Shown here: positions 32,937 to 59,936 of the stretch, piece by piece | How the letters are laid out: each line of letters opens with the position of its first letter | Position numbering within the stretch: the stretch's first letter is position 1 | Source: Ecdyonurus torrentis | Taxonomy: Eukaryota; Arthropoda; Insecta; Ephemeroptera; Heptageniidae | NCBI GenBank assembly: GCA_949318235.1 | Contig: OX439135.1 | Span: forward strand, 24,269,050-24,333,049 | Reading direction: 5' to 3' | Length of the DNA stretch: 64,000 nucleotides | Notes under the pieces: generated by a model | What the model was told of the DNA's origin: nothing | Database searches by the model: none | Seen by the model: the letters and a program-made list of their open reading frames with translations, nothing else | Position numbers and translations under genes: made by a program

Positions 32937-33328
32937 GGCGGTGGGGGACCGACTTGGACCGGAAATCGCTAAAAGAGCAACTATATTTTCCCAATAATTT
33001 TTTGTACATTATTTAGTTCCAATAAAACAAACACTATAATTTTCAAATAAAACAAAATGAATTTAAAATATATTTTTTTATACCAAAAAAAAATTTTAAT
33101 TATATTTTTAATTGTAAAAAAGTTTCTAATTTGACTAAAATTTCCCGCTCAAATTTGAATTTCCACATTTACATGTTATCTTTAAAGTGTAATAACTTAA
33201 ATATTTGATCGTGTTTTCACATGTTTGACATAACTAAATTTTTAAGTAACATTTCTTCTTTACTTTGTGTTATTATTATTATTCGCAACCGTCCTAGTTT
33301 GCGAGATAACAGTCGGTCACCTACCCCC
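32937..33328. mobile_element. TTAA-flanked MITE, copy F2
   Basis: TTAA at 32933-32936 and 33329-33332. Ends GGCGGTGGGGGACCGACTT and ACAGTCGGTCACCTACCCCC; opposite orientation to F1 with a well-conserved body. Confidence 0.92.
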
Positions 33329-33689
33329 TTAATACATATCTTGATATATAATAGAGTATTTTGTCCAGATATTTCATAAGGAAGATGAATAAAAAATTTT
33401 GTTGGTAATTTTATTTCATATTCTAAAAGTATCCTGAATCGATTGATACGTAAATTTCTAGTTTTTGAGTTTTCATTAAGTATTTTTAATTAAGTTTTGA
33501 AAATTAAAAAATGTCACCAACTGCGTCACACTTAGAAAAATTTGATGCTTGTGACGTTGCTGTTGTTGTTGTTGTTGTTGTAACACTCCCACATGCGGGT
33601 TTTGTGTACATATTACTGTATTTTTTAGCAATTGAATGCTATTTAAATCATTTTTATTAAATTTCTGACTGTTTTATATCAACCTTTTT

Positions 33690-33972
33690 ATATCACAACG
33701 TAGACCCCGCACTTACACTATTTTGTGCTCCAAATACCAAAATCTGTGTAAGGTCAGACCAGTGCTCGTTAACGTGAAATCATGTTTCCGTTTTAAAGGC
33801 CGCACATGATGGCAACACCCAATTAAGGGAGCACATGGTCATGCCATCATGTGAGTACAGCTATGCTTCAGCACTTAAATAAGTACGAGACTTTTTACAG
33901 TCGTTCACCCATCCAAGTACTGACCACGCTCAACGTTGCTGAACTTCGGTGATCTCACGGGAACTGGCTCAG
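33690..33972 (-). mobile_element. 5S-rRNA-derived SINE-like sequence
   Basis: The minus strand from 33972 reads CCCGTGAGATCACCGAAGTT, CAGCAACGTTGAGCGTGGTC and AGTACTTGGATGGGTGAAC. These match the 3' half of 5S rRNA with its internal control region (A-box-like AGTTCAGCAACG, intermediate element GGTCAGTA, C box TGGATGGGTGA). The 5' third of 5S is absent and about 200 bp of unrelated sequence follows, so it is a 5S-headed SINE or a 5S pseudogene, not a functional gene. Confidence 0.65.
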
Positions 33973-34156
33973 CTTTCAAAAATTAATAACAAAATAATTA
34001 ATGAACTCAGAAATTAGAAGCTTATATATACATATCAATTAAGGACAATGTCCTGTTTTTAGAATATGCAATAAAATAATCCTTTTTTATTTATTTAATT
34101 TTTATTTTTTTTATTTATTTATTTATTTTTTTTTTTTATTTTTTTTTTTATTTTTT

Positions 34157-48672
<14,516 letters not shown>

Positions 48673-48739
48673 CTGCAAATATCACCAAGGTTTCAAATGA
48701 ATATATTTTTATTAATATTTTACTATAGCTTAAACATGC

Positions 48740-48870
48740 ACACTAAAAAATAGACGTGTATAATCGACGTTCTAAACGTTGAAAAGCTTGTACACAGTTT
48801 CGTCATGCTTTAAACGTTGATATTTAACGCTTACGTGTGACGTCACAAACGTTTATAATCAACGCTTAAT
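48740..48870. repeat. AACGTTGA-rich foldback arm
   Basis: TTAAACGTTGATATTTAACG and a GTGACGTCACAAACG stretch, related to the foldback at 53143-53365 and to 49380-49555 and 50855-50885. These are probably pieces of one element split by J5 and W. Confidence 0.55.
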
Positions 48871-48873
48871 CAC

Positions 48874-49094
48874 AATGGAGGTTATCGGTTTAAAAAAATG
48901 CTTAAAAATGAGTATGGCTTAAAACACGTAAAAGTATGTCTAGTATTTCTCATTTAAATTTCTCCGAAATCGGTGGAGTAGTTTTTTCAAAAATCGCAAA
49001 AAACGTGTTTTCCCCCATAAGCGTAATGTTAAATTAGGGGACCCTTAGCTTTCCCCGCGTCTCCCCGCGCACTAAACTGATAACCTCCATTAGA
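48874..49094 (+). mobile_element. TATCGGTTTA-end MITE, copy J5
   Basis: Perfect-looking ends AATGGAGGTTATCGGTTTA and TAAACTGATAACCTCCATT. It is the cleanest copy for defining the family termini. Confidence 0.9.
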
Positions 49095-49555
49095 TGAAAA
49101 ATAACCAATTTCATTAGGCAATTAGTATATATTATATAATAAATTAATTGCATGACTGATTCGGGTATAAAAAATCGAGTTACATCCAAAAATGCCATAA
49201 AATTTCTAACGGGTTGGTAACTTTTCGAAAAAAAACGCACTTTTTGGGCTGATATAAAAATAAATCAAAAAAAATTGTTTTTCATTGATTCGAGTTAAAG
49301 AATAAAAAATAATCACTATTTATTCTTATGCATTTTTTAATTTTTCGCATAGAACACAGGAAATTGTGTATAATAAGTTTTATATTTTTTCTAATTAGGT
49401 GGAGAACAACACGTTTATTCCGTTGAAAATTGACGATTTTTATCAACTCTTATAATGCTAATAAATCAACGTTTAAAGTGAAATAGTTCTTAAGCGTTGA
49501 ATTTTCAATACAATAAGAGTTGAGATTTGAAACGTTAAATATCAACACTTATAAC

Positions 49556-49747
49556 TAGAGACCAGATTCTCTGGTACTTTTATTTTTTTGAAAAATGGTA
49601 ACAAAAATGGTAACATTTTTGGCCTAAAAATAGTACAAAAATGGTAAAAAAAAAAATGATATAAAAATCGAAAAAATGGTAAAAATGGTGAAATGGTAAA
49701 ACGTTTAAAATAGCCTATATAAAAACTGTCAATAAGCAGTTATTGTC

Positions 49748-49779
<32 letters not shown>

Positions 49780-50848
49780 GTAAGCAGGATTTTATCATGG
49801 ACAAATAGAGAAATAAATAAAATTTTAAATATTTTAAAATTTCTTAAAAATTTTAGATATTTGATCGAGATAGTATTTACTTATTCAAATTTATTTATGT
49901 ATATATTATTTTTATTTTATCGCACGTGTTTCTAGAAAAATTGTCGTAAGAGAGAACGCGATGTATCGACGAAAGTTTGGATTCATTGCCTATTTTAGAT
50001 GATTTTTTTAAAATTTTTGACTTGGCTATAACGGTTTTTCCGTATGCTTTTACTTGTAAATTTCGGCGGGACTGGCGAAATTACTTCTCTATAATGAAAT
50101 TTTGCTATATTAAAGTTTTACTGTATTTATTGTAGCCTTTTTTTTTTTTTTTTTTTCTAAAAATCAACAAGAAGATTAAGATTAAACCCAAAATTAAAAA
50201 CTCACTATACGCGTTTTTTTTTTTTTTTTTTTTGTTGTTTGTAAACCCTGAATTTATCGCGTGTCCTCAATATGTATGTATAATGACATATGTACATAGT
50301 ATATAGATATACTACAATTTAGATGATATTAATAGTGAATTATAGAGATTGCGGTTTTATTTGAGCTTCTTTTACAAATCATGCAAAGATTCAGTACTAA
50401 TATTTCTTACCAATGATATTATTTATAAATTTAAAATATATATATAATAAAGTATAAACTAAATAAAAATCAAAGCAATTTCGTCTTCAAATATTATTAA
50501 AAAAGTTTAAATACGTAGTTTTATAGTAATTATAGTTATTATAAGAAATTAATGAAAGAAAATGCAAAGTTTTCGTTTCGTTTTTTCGACTTTTTTTATT
50601 ATTATTATTTTTTTTTTTGCTTTTGCTTTTTCTGATAGTTTTTGAAAAAATGGTATAAAATTTTTGATTTTTTCCTGAAAAATGGTAAAAAATGGTAAAA
50701 AAAAAAAAATGGTAAAAATGCTAAAAATGTTGAAAATTGGTAACGCTTAAACAACTTCAAATTGTCCAATTCGTACTCATTTTTGGTTAAAAGTTACCTA
50801 ATACTAACAGAAAAAAAAGTCGAGAGTACCAGCAAATCCGGTCTCTGT
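49556..50848. mobile_element. 1.3-kb element W with TGGTAA subterminal repeats
   Basis: Ends TAGAGACCAGATTCTCTGG and GTACCAGCAAATCCGGTCTC are inverted. Both subterminal regions (49590-49705, 50640-50750) are full of AAAAATGGTAA units in the same orientation. hAT-like by its TAGAGACC end. AT-rich middle without ORF. Confidence 0.65.
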
Positions 50849-51338
50849 AACCGTTGAAAAAACACTTATTCCGTTGATTGCTAACCAAGGTCCATAAATA
50901 AGAGGTTAGATGCTCCGGGAAAAGTTTTGTCCAAGGTCGCGTAGCTTAAAGGAATTCACCAAAGACGTCATATCACCGGGTGTATTTATATTCACCTTAT
51001 CAGTGACGTAACTGGTGAACGCTGGTGAACGGCATCGTATTGGCTTACAATCAAGTACATCCATCACAAAATAAAATCAACTGCTCCAGTTTTGTGCTGC
51101 GCTCTATGTACCTCTTTATTATATGGAACTTGATTGCTAACGAAATTTTTTAATGTGACATGCAGAAGTATATATCATAAGCATCTCTTAATTTGTTTTA
51201 CCTCTTTGATGTTATTGTTTAGAAATTTTGTATCGTATTTTCCAAATAGACAATTTTTTTTTCTCTATTATTAGTTATTAATGGATAAATAACTCGACGG
51301 ATTTTGCCTTTTAAGCTATCCTTTATTTGTGACTTTAA

Positions 51339-51682
51339 GGAATAGACCAGAAGAAATCATTATCATTTATATCACAAAACACTTGATGGGACTTACATAA
51401 ATAACTTTAGTTTGTCTCAAAACACAACTGTAGCGCCGTAGCAGTGATCAGAAAATTTCAATTTATGCAACGCTCACAACATTTTTTTTAACTAATTTTT
51501 GCATGTTTCTGACGTCAAAAACATGAATAGTCACTCAAATTGCATACTTTACAGTATTTTTTACTCTCTCGCTCGTGGTACGTGCTACATTAACATTCTG
51601 GTAAAAATTGTCATTAGTTTTGAAGATCCCATTTCGTGTTTATTCATTAAAAAGCACATCTTGATTTATGTGGTCTATGGCT
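51339..51682 (-). mobile_element. TTAA-flanked MITE, copy U2
   Basis: TTAA at 51335-51338 and 51683-51686; ends GGAATAGACCAGAAGAAA and ATGTGGTCTATGGCT. Confidence 0.9.
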
Positions 51683-51848
51683 TTAACTGTTTATATATGT
51701 AAATTTTTTTGTTTTTCGATCACTCTTCGTATCGCTCAATAAATCTATTAGCTAAAAATATATGTATATTTCAACTAAAATTACAAATATATATATTTAA
51801 ACTTTAAATAAATTAACTGTTATAATACTTTACTGTTAAATTTACAGC

Positions 51849-52832
51849 CTTGGTCACGTTACTCATGTTTTGTAACTGCGTTACGTTAAACTCACTATAC
51901 TCCAAGAAAAATTAATAACGTTACGTAATATTATACACTAGAAATCACGTAAGGATGTGGGCGATTTATCGATTCCCCCTGGGCAGCCAATACACGCTCT
52001 AGCTTTCAAGGACACTAGGAGGGGGGTAATGTTAACTAAATGGAGAGCTTTTAGGCGTTCTCTTATTGGTCGCATCCTTACGTGGCGCAGACTGTACTCG
52101 TTGAAGTTTTTGAAAAGTAATAACACTATATAGGGTGTAAGCGGATGACGTCATATTTATTGCGATTGGAGGCCATACTGGAGTAGTGCATAACATTGCT
52201 CAGCATAGGACAAACTTCATTTAAGCCAATTTTCTTTGAGAAATCGGTTCATTTTTTGCTATTGTTATCTTTCTCACATACTTGAGATACTAATAATTCA
52301 ACATATTTACAGCATCAATGCTCTCAAAAATATTTCATAGTGTTTTTAAACTGTCAAAATGATTTTTTTCCTATGCCACCCATGTTATTAAGTTATCCAA
52401 CATGGCGTCGACTTTAACATGAATGCATAGACCCTATACGTTACTCGTTGAAGATTTTGAAAAGTAATAACATTAACTTTACTTTATTTACTCCAATATT
52501 TTTTTATGAAATAAAAACATTTTCAATAACCTGTTAAAAATATCATTGTTGTTGTTTTCGATAAATTATAAATAGAGAGATTTAAATCAAAATCATAACA
52601 GTAATTTCGAAAAAAACTTATGACGAAAGCATGTTTATTTATTTATAGATAGAAGCTTAATTCTTTCAGTGCTTGATGAAATATTAGAAAGTAGTGTCGT
52701 TACATATGGCAAAAATTATTTGAAAAAGGAACGCGTTACTCGTTACTGTAACCAAAAAGTAATGACGTTACGTTTTATTTTTTAATAAAAAGTAGTGAAA
52801 TTACGTAACGACATTACTGTCCAAGTCTTTAG
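51849..52832. mobile_element. hAT-like element with GTTAC/GTAAC subterminal repeats, split by A4
   Basis: Starts CCTTGGTCACGTTACTC and ends ACGACATTACTGTCCAAG. Both ends carry GTTACG, CGTTACTC and GTAACGTTAC-like words, a pattern seen in some hAT elements. A separate inverted pair (ACGTAAGGATG and CATCCTTACGT) lies at 51947-52084. Confidence 0.6.
52131..52436 (-). mobile_element. TA-flanked MITE, copy A4
   Basis: Starts TAGGGTGTAAGCGGATGACG and ends GAATGCATAGACCCTA with ATGGCGTCGACTTTAACATG inside. It is flanked by near-identical 35-bp host copies (TACTCGTTGAAG...AAAAGTAATAACA). Confidence 0.88.
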
Positions 52833-53142
52833 ATAAATGTTAAAAATCATGAATAATTTTTGTATTTCCACTTGTTGAAATATGCTGATGTGTATTGCAA
52901 GTCATTGTGCATTCACATAATTCTTCTACTTCAATCAAATAAATAAATATTAACATATCGTGCATGCCATTACCTTTTTACAGACATACCTATAGCATAC
53001 GTGTAAGGAAGTTTGACCATTGGCATGCACGATATATATGGCCTAATCACTAATTAGTAATTACCATATATTATTACATATACTTTACTTTTATAATGTA
53101 AAAAATAATCGTCGAAAAGCTTTGTACACAGTTTTGTAATGC

Positions 53143-53365
53143 TGTGGAATCAACGGTTATGACTATGACGTCACTTAACGTTATAAATTTTAAAGATAAA
53201 AGCATAAATGACGTCACAAGCGTTAGAATTACAATGAAATAAACCTTAAACTTGACCGTTGAAAATATACCCTTTTTTTCATTCTCTCCGAACGCTTGTG
53301 ACGTCACTAACGTTTTTTATCGTTAGATTTTCAACGTTTAGTGACGTCATAACCGTTGATTCCAA
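53143..53365. mobile_element. Foldback element with four TGACGTCA copies
   Basis: TGGAATCAACGGTTATGAC pairs with GTCATAACCGTTGATTCCA at the ends. TGACGTCA occurs four times in 190 bp, in mirrored positions. Confidence 0.8.
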
Positions 53366-53838
53366 AATAGCTAAAGCACTGCAAAAATATATGTCCAAGC
53401 TTTTAGACTTTTTTTTTTGAAGTGAATTATACTTAAATTACAATAAAAAAAAGCCAAACCTGATTTAAAACACAAATAATTTGCATAATGATAACGCAAG
53501 TATTTATCACTACGAAGCTTGACATTTTAGAAAGAATTTCAATTTTAAATCAAATAAAATATGCTTATAAAACAACCTTATAAACATTATATCAATACAT
53601 TATATCCTGTTTCTATCATATATCTCTATATAATGAAAATCAATATACTTATTTTTTGCAATACAATTTTATTGGTACATATTATCCGTTATTATTATTA
53701 TTATTATTTTTTTTACTAAATACAAATAATATGAGCATTGAGCACTCTCCCACCATATATACTGTAAGTTGTACAATAAGCATTTTAATGTTTGCATGCA
53801 ACAATATAGATTTTATGATATTAAATTTTATCTTTATA

Positions 53839-54170
53839 TAAGGTGTTTTCATTCATATTAAGGTCAACGCCATAAATGATTACTAAATAACAAGGGCTGG
53901 TATGGGACAATGTCACATTTTGTCAGTTTAAAAATACTTTGCAACTTTTGTGAGAGAAAATTAATGCTATTAAAAAATTGAATTATATTTTCATGTATAT
54001 GCGAAAAAAATAATAATGACCGAAAAACTACTTATTTTCCAAAGAAAATATAGCGAAAACCCAAGAAACCTTAGCGAAAACCCATGTTTGACCTATGCTT
54101 AGCAATGTTATTCGTTGCTCAATAATGGCATCAAAGTGCATTTATTATAAAGTCATGCGTTCACACCCTA
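53839..54170 (+). mobile_element. TA-flanked MITE, copy A5
   Basis: Starts TAAGGTGTTTTCATTCATAT and ends GTTCACACCCTA. A6 follows after TATA in the opposite orientation. Confidence 0.82.
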
Positions 54171-54174
54171 TATA

Positions 54175-54427
54175 TAGGGTGTATCCGCATGACGTCATAC
54201 TGAATACGCTTTGACGCCATAATGAAGCAATGAATAACATTGCTCAGCATAGGACAAACGTTATTTATTATTATTATTTTCAAATTTCTTTGCAAAAATA
54301 GTTTTTGTTTTTCTCGTGTAACTTGAAACAATTAACCTGTTGACAGCATCAGTACTCTCAAAAATATTTTAAAGTATTATTAATAAACTGGTAATTATAA
54401 TGAGTCATTTTCTCATATCTACACCCT
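54175..54427 (-). mobile_element. TA-flanked MITE, copy A6
   Basis: Starts TAGGGTGTATCCGCATGACG. Its right end, ATCTACACCCT, has lost the AAGTCGACGCC block (truncated). Confidence 0.75.
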
Positions 54428-54632
54428 GGCTAAAATAAAAACAGATTTTTACAACCGGATGCACCCCCTTTTTCTGAAACATTTTTCCACAAATAAACAC
54501 CAAAATAGTACAGGTGATCAATGTAATATTGAAGTTAATACGTGTTAAATTTTATTTCTATTACTTATTGATTATAATACGAGAAAAGGGGGTGAACCGG
54601 TTGTAGTAACCTCTCTTCTTATTTTGGTAATG
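54428..54632. mobile_element. Foldback element next to A6
   Basis: TTTTTACAACCGGATGCACC pairs with GGTGAACCGGTTGTAGTAAC, and the outer GGCTAAAATAA with TTATTTTGGT. Confidence 0.65.
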
Positions 54633-54967
54633 GTGTGCATATATATTTTATGTTATTTAGTGCTCACATATGGCGGTCTTTGTAAAAAAAAAATTGCATT
54701 TGCACCCACTCAGTATCGAACTAGCGATCTCTCGCGCTGGTCGACCTCATGTCACTGCAGCACAGGCTCAGTAAAAAAAAAAAAAAAAAAAAATGCAACG
54801 TTATATAGAAGTAATAATGAAACAAATAAAAAAGCAATTACAATAAAGATAAACTTTATTAATTTTTACAATTTTAAATATTTTTAATTTTCTGATTACA
54901 GTAGTTACAGTGGTTAGTGGTTACAGTAGTAAAATTTACTTTGCTTGTAACTTGTTTTGAGGAGAGG

Positions 54968-56769
54968 CAGGGTCGGATTGGGACGAAAAGGCGCACTCCG
55001 CGATACACTCATAGGGGCGCTAACACCCAGATGGGGGGTCAGGGGGGCGTAGCCCCCCTGAAGGGGGTCAAGGGGGCGAAGCCCCTTGCGGGGGGTTAAG
55101 GGGGGCAGAGCCCCCTTACCGCCGGAGGCGAAATTTTTTGGCAATCTTGTTTTTTTGACTCTATTTTTTAATTAAAATTTGGTAGTAAAATGTAATAACA
55201 TGTCTTTATTTTTATTGAGCAGGTCTGAAAAAAAAAATGGGTTTAACAGACATTTAGGTGAATGGTACATCATATACATAAATGTTGTAGTACTTATTTG
55301 ATTAAAAATTTGTTAAGCAGTTTGGACGCCCCTGCATTTCTCTACTTGAGAGTGTAGATTTAATTTCTATCTTTGTTCTTACATTTCCTTTTTTTTTTTT
55401 TTTTTTTTTTTATTTATTTTTTTTTTTTTTAACTTTTTTAACTTTTTTTTTTTTTTTTTTTTGCGATTAATTTATCTCCTTTGAGATATTTAAATCTGTT
55501 TTGTACATCTGCGCAAAATGGCACAGCTTTGCAAATTGCAACAGCTCAAGTTCTTAGTTTTTTTTTTTTTAAGGTACTACTTAGGGTATAGGAGTGTATT
55601 TTTTTTTAAATTAAGTTCAGGCTGATGTACCCAAAATAGAAATCCAAAACATTCTATCTCAAAAACTTTCGTCACAACAGAGCGTTAAAGTTCGCAAAAT
55701 GCCTCACCCCCTATGCTAATGAATGTATATTTAAACCCCGATCTTGATTTTTTTTTTTTTTTTTTTTTTTTGAACCGGAATTTTTTAAGAATGTTAAAAA
55801 AATTACTAGCTTGTTTTTCGTGTTGAATTTTAATTAAAAATGATTTTTCAGATATTTCTAGAATGAATTTTTGGAGAAAAAAATTATCGCAAATTGCCCA
55901 TGTTAATTTGAATATGCGATTTTCATTTTTTTTTTTCTCCGTAAATGTCTCGTAAAAATCGTTTAAAAAGTCAATTTCATTAAAACTTGATCTATAGAAC
56001 ACACTAGTATATTTTTGTTTATAATTAATTTGATCAAGAAAATTTTGGCCCTCGGTGAGCTTGAAGTTTGTGTGTTTTACGTGTTTAAGGCGGCGTAGCC
56101 CAACGACTTGTTACGCTATATAATTTTTAATTTGCGGATGATTTGATTTGAGTTGAAACTTTTTGGAGTATAGAGAATTGTTCCTTGGCTCATTATGAAC
56201 CAAAAAAATAGATATATAAAATTGAATTTTACGACAACATCGCTACCCTCTAAAGTAGTACCTTAACTAAGTAATTGACTCTACTAAAAATTATTTGAGA
56301 TTGCTTAGCTCAAGCGCCCAATGCCTAGAGTCGTTCAACACTTTTTTTAAAAAAGCGTGAATCTGATCACCGATCCGATCAAATGATCGTGATCTTATCG
56401 AAAAAATATCGATCGACTACAACACTATGGAGTGTTGGGCGCCCCCACAGTAGATGGTACAGTAGTCCATCTCCTATAGCGGGAATGTCAGATCGAATGC
56501 GCGCCATAATTCCGACTGGGTGAAGGTGGCAGAACTAGAAGCCGTAATTTGAAGTAATGTTACGTGTAGTTCTGACAACTTCACCCAGTCGGAATTATGC
56601 CGCGCATTCGATCTGACATTCCCGCTATAGGAGATGGACTACTGTATAATTTACTGTGGGGCGCCCCCTTTGTCGTAGTATCTCACGCGAAGAAAAAAAA
56701 TCTCGAGATTTGCAAATTAAACAACAGTTTCAGATTTTGTTTGATTATATTTGGAACCTTTCAGCTTTC

Positions 56770-56800
<31 letters not shown>

Positions 56801-56892
56801 TCGAAAACGCCCCTTCGGGGCGCAGAGGGGCGCCAGCTCGGGGGGGCGCACTCCGCGATCGCGGAGTAGCTCTTATGGCCAATCCGACCCTG
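54968..56892. mobile_element. hAT-type element V with exact 8-bp TSD
   Basis: Ends CAGGGTCGGATTGG and CCAATCCGACCCTG are flanked by AGGAGAGG (54960-54967, 56893-56900). Near both ends lies GGCGCACTCCGCGAT. The left subterminal 55020-55135 is a G/C-rich hairpin array (GGGGTCAGGGGGGCGTAGCC, GGGGGTCAAGGGGGCGAAGC). The middle is AT-rich with poly(T) tracts and no transposase. It contains a nested palindrome at 56436-56669. Confidence 0.93.
56436..56669. mobile_element. Palindrome nested in V
   Basis: GGGCGCCCCCACAGTA pairs with TACTGTGGGGCGCCCCC (with small gaps), and CATCTCCTATAGCGGGAATG with CATTCCCGCTATAGGAGATG around a loop near 56555. Confidence 0.82.
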
Positions 56893-56915
56893 AGGAGAGG
56901 TATTTTTTATTTATT

Positions 56916-57656
<741 letters not shown>

Positions 57657-58111
57657 CCCTAGCAAAAATTATCATTTGAATTTTCAAAAAAATTATCAAT
57701 TGATCTACACTCTGAATATCAATTGAAAATTGGGACTAATCTCCATTCATTTTAATGGTCGATCCACTAAAATGAGTGGTGATGTCATCTCATTTTTACG
57801 GTCGATCCACTAAAATGAGTGGTGTTGTCATCTCATTTTTACGGTCGATCTACTAAAATGAGTGGTCATCACATCTCATTTTAATGGTTCAGATCATTCA
57901 AACGAAATGACAATGGTCCTTACATTCAATTGATATCCACGGTGTAGATCAATGATTTTTTTATGCCTCGCCATAGGATTTGTTCGCCGCCGCTCCAGAT
58001 TATTAGCATTCAATTTTTAGTATCTTTCTGATCTGCAACATATTAAATAATTTAAGTACATTATATTTTTATAAAATAAAAGAACATATTTGATTTAATT
58101 ATAAAATGAAT

Positions 58112-58325
58112 TTTTTTCGGTTTAGTGATCGGGGGGAACGCAGAAAAAGCTAACGGTCCACTATAATTTAATACATACACACTTTTTTTTTTTTTTTTTT
58201 TTTACTTCAGAAAAAACTACATAACTGATTATAGAGAAATTAAATGAGAAATACTAGACATAGTTTTACGTGAGTAAAACCAATGAATTGTTTCTCATTT
58301 TTTTCTAAAACCGACAACCTCCATT
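58112..58325 (+). mobile_element. TATCGGTTTA-end MITE, copy J6, inside S
   Basis: Left end TTTTTTCGGTTTAGTGATCG, block AAGCTAACGGTCC, poly(T) at 58184-58203, right end AAACCGACAACCTCCATT. Confidence 0.72.
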
Positions 58326-58859
58326 CACCATTCATTGAAATTTATTAAATTTCTAAACAATTTACATGCTAAAAAGATACAATCTTTTGTACAAATTTAA
58401 ATATGACATTTATTTTTAAAAAATGTCAGATATATTTGCTAAAAATAAAAAATAACATACATGGGAAAAAAATGAAATTGTTATGTACCAAAACATTTTT
58501 TTTTTCGACATTAAATTGACTATTAAAATATAACCAGTACATTTTGTGACAATTTTGCGTAATAAATATTATTTTGCATTAAACTCACCTTAATATTATT
58601 CAAGAAACCTAGCTGTTTGGAGCAGTAAAAGCTCACACTCGATCAAACATCATGTTGCATAAAATTTATATTGGATCATAATCTCAAAAAGGCCGACGGG
58701 TGAATGCACGCCTCATATTTCAAACCCAGAAAAAAGGTACTATTTATTAGCCTAACACAATTTTACTATTTCAGAATAATACATAAGTATTTACTTACAC
58801 TTTTATAATATTCTTATTCTTCTAAGTTGAAATAATACCAATAATATTTACTAATATTA

Positions 58860-58990
58860 CAGAGAACGACGTAAAACGTTGAACGCGCCATGCTTCCCTT
58901 CTCGTAAATGGCCGTTGTTGGCGTCAATATGTCAATGCCTTGTGATTGGCCAATTCATATCACGTGACTTTATGACGTGTTACATCAATA
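58860..58990 (-). promoter_or_regulatory. Promoter-like island inside element S
   Basis: A compact, less AT-rich stretch holding TCACGTGA (an E-box), GATTGGCCAAT (CCAAT box) and, on the minus strand, ACGGCCATTTACGAGAAG before an ATGGCG. A donor-like AAG|GTGAGT lies 270 bp further on the minus strand at 58588. No coding exon was confirmed. Confidence 0.25.
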
Positions 58991-59469
58991 TCAATTGAAA
59001 TTTTGTCATTAGATTTTTAATGACCATGAAAAATTCAATGATAATTTAATCATTTAAAATTTTAGCCGGATTTAAAAAAAAAAATACTAAAAAGACAAAA
59101 AGTAACATTTTTCCTCTCTAATTATATAAAAGCGCTTTATTTTGGCCCCTTTAATTTTTTTATTTACCTCTCTCTCTCCTTCTCTCTTTCATTCATTTAG
59201 CAATTTTTACATTATTTACTGAGCTTTTATAAAATTCAAAATAAATATAAACTATAATTTCTTAAATTTGTTTTGTATTTGCTAAAAAAGAACAGTTATT
59301 AAAAAAAATTGTAAAGAAAAAAAATTAAGACAAAATGTCCTGATTTTTTTTGGAATATAATTTGATAAAACAATATTTTCTTATCATGTTTTTTTTTTTT
59401 TTTTTTTTACAAAAAAAAATGTTTATTTTCAGTTTGGTTGAAAACAATAATCAATTCCCAATGATCAGT

Positions 59470-59936
59470 GATCGTTAAAATTTCAATGATTAGGAGACAT
59501 TTTAATTCGATGACAAATTCTAGTCAATTGATTTTATTACATTTTAAGATAAAATGATATTTAAAAAAAATCAATTGATATTAATCATTCATAAAATTTC
59601 AATGATAAAGACCACTAAAAATTCGATGACAATTTAGCCAATTGATTTTTTCACATTAAAGACAAAATGATATTGAAAAATATCAATTGATATTATCATT
59701 CAATAAAATTTCAATGATAAAGACCACTAAAAATTCAATGACTATTTAGCCAATTGATTTTTTCACATTAAAGATGAAATGATATTGAAAAATATCAATT
59801 GATATTAATCATTCAATAAAATTTCAATGATAAAAGGCTACTAAAATTCGATGACAATTTAGCCAATTGATTTTTTCACATTAAAAATAAATTGATATTG
59901 AAAATTATCAATTGATATTGACTAGTATCATTTAAA
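59470..59936. repeat. Tandem repeat, about 115 bp x 4, in element S
   Basis: Units carry AAATTTCAATGATAAAGACC, TTAGCCAATTGATTTTTTCA and AATATCAATTGATATT. The first copy is the most diverged. Confidence 0.85.
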
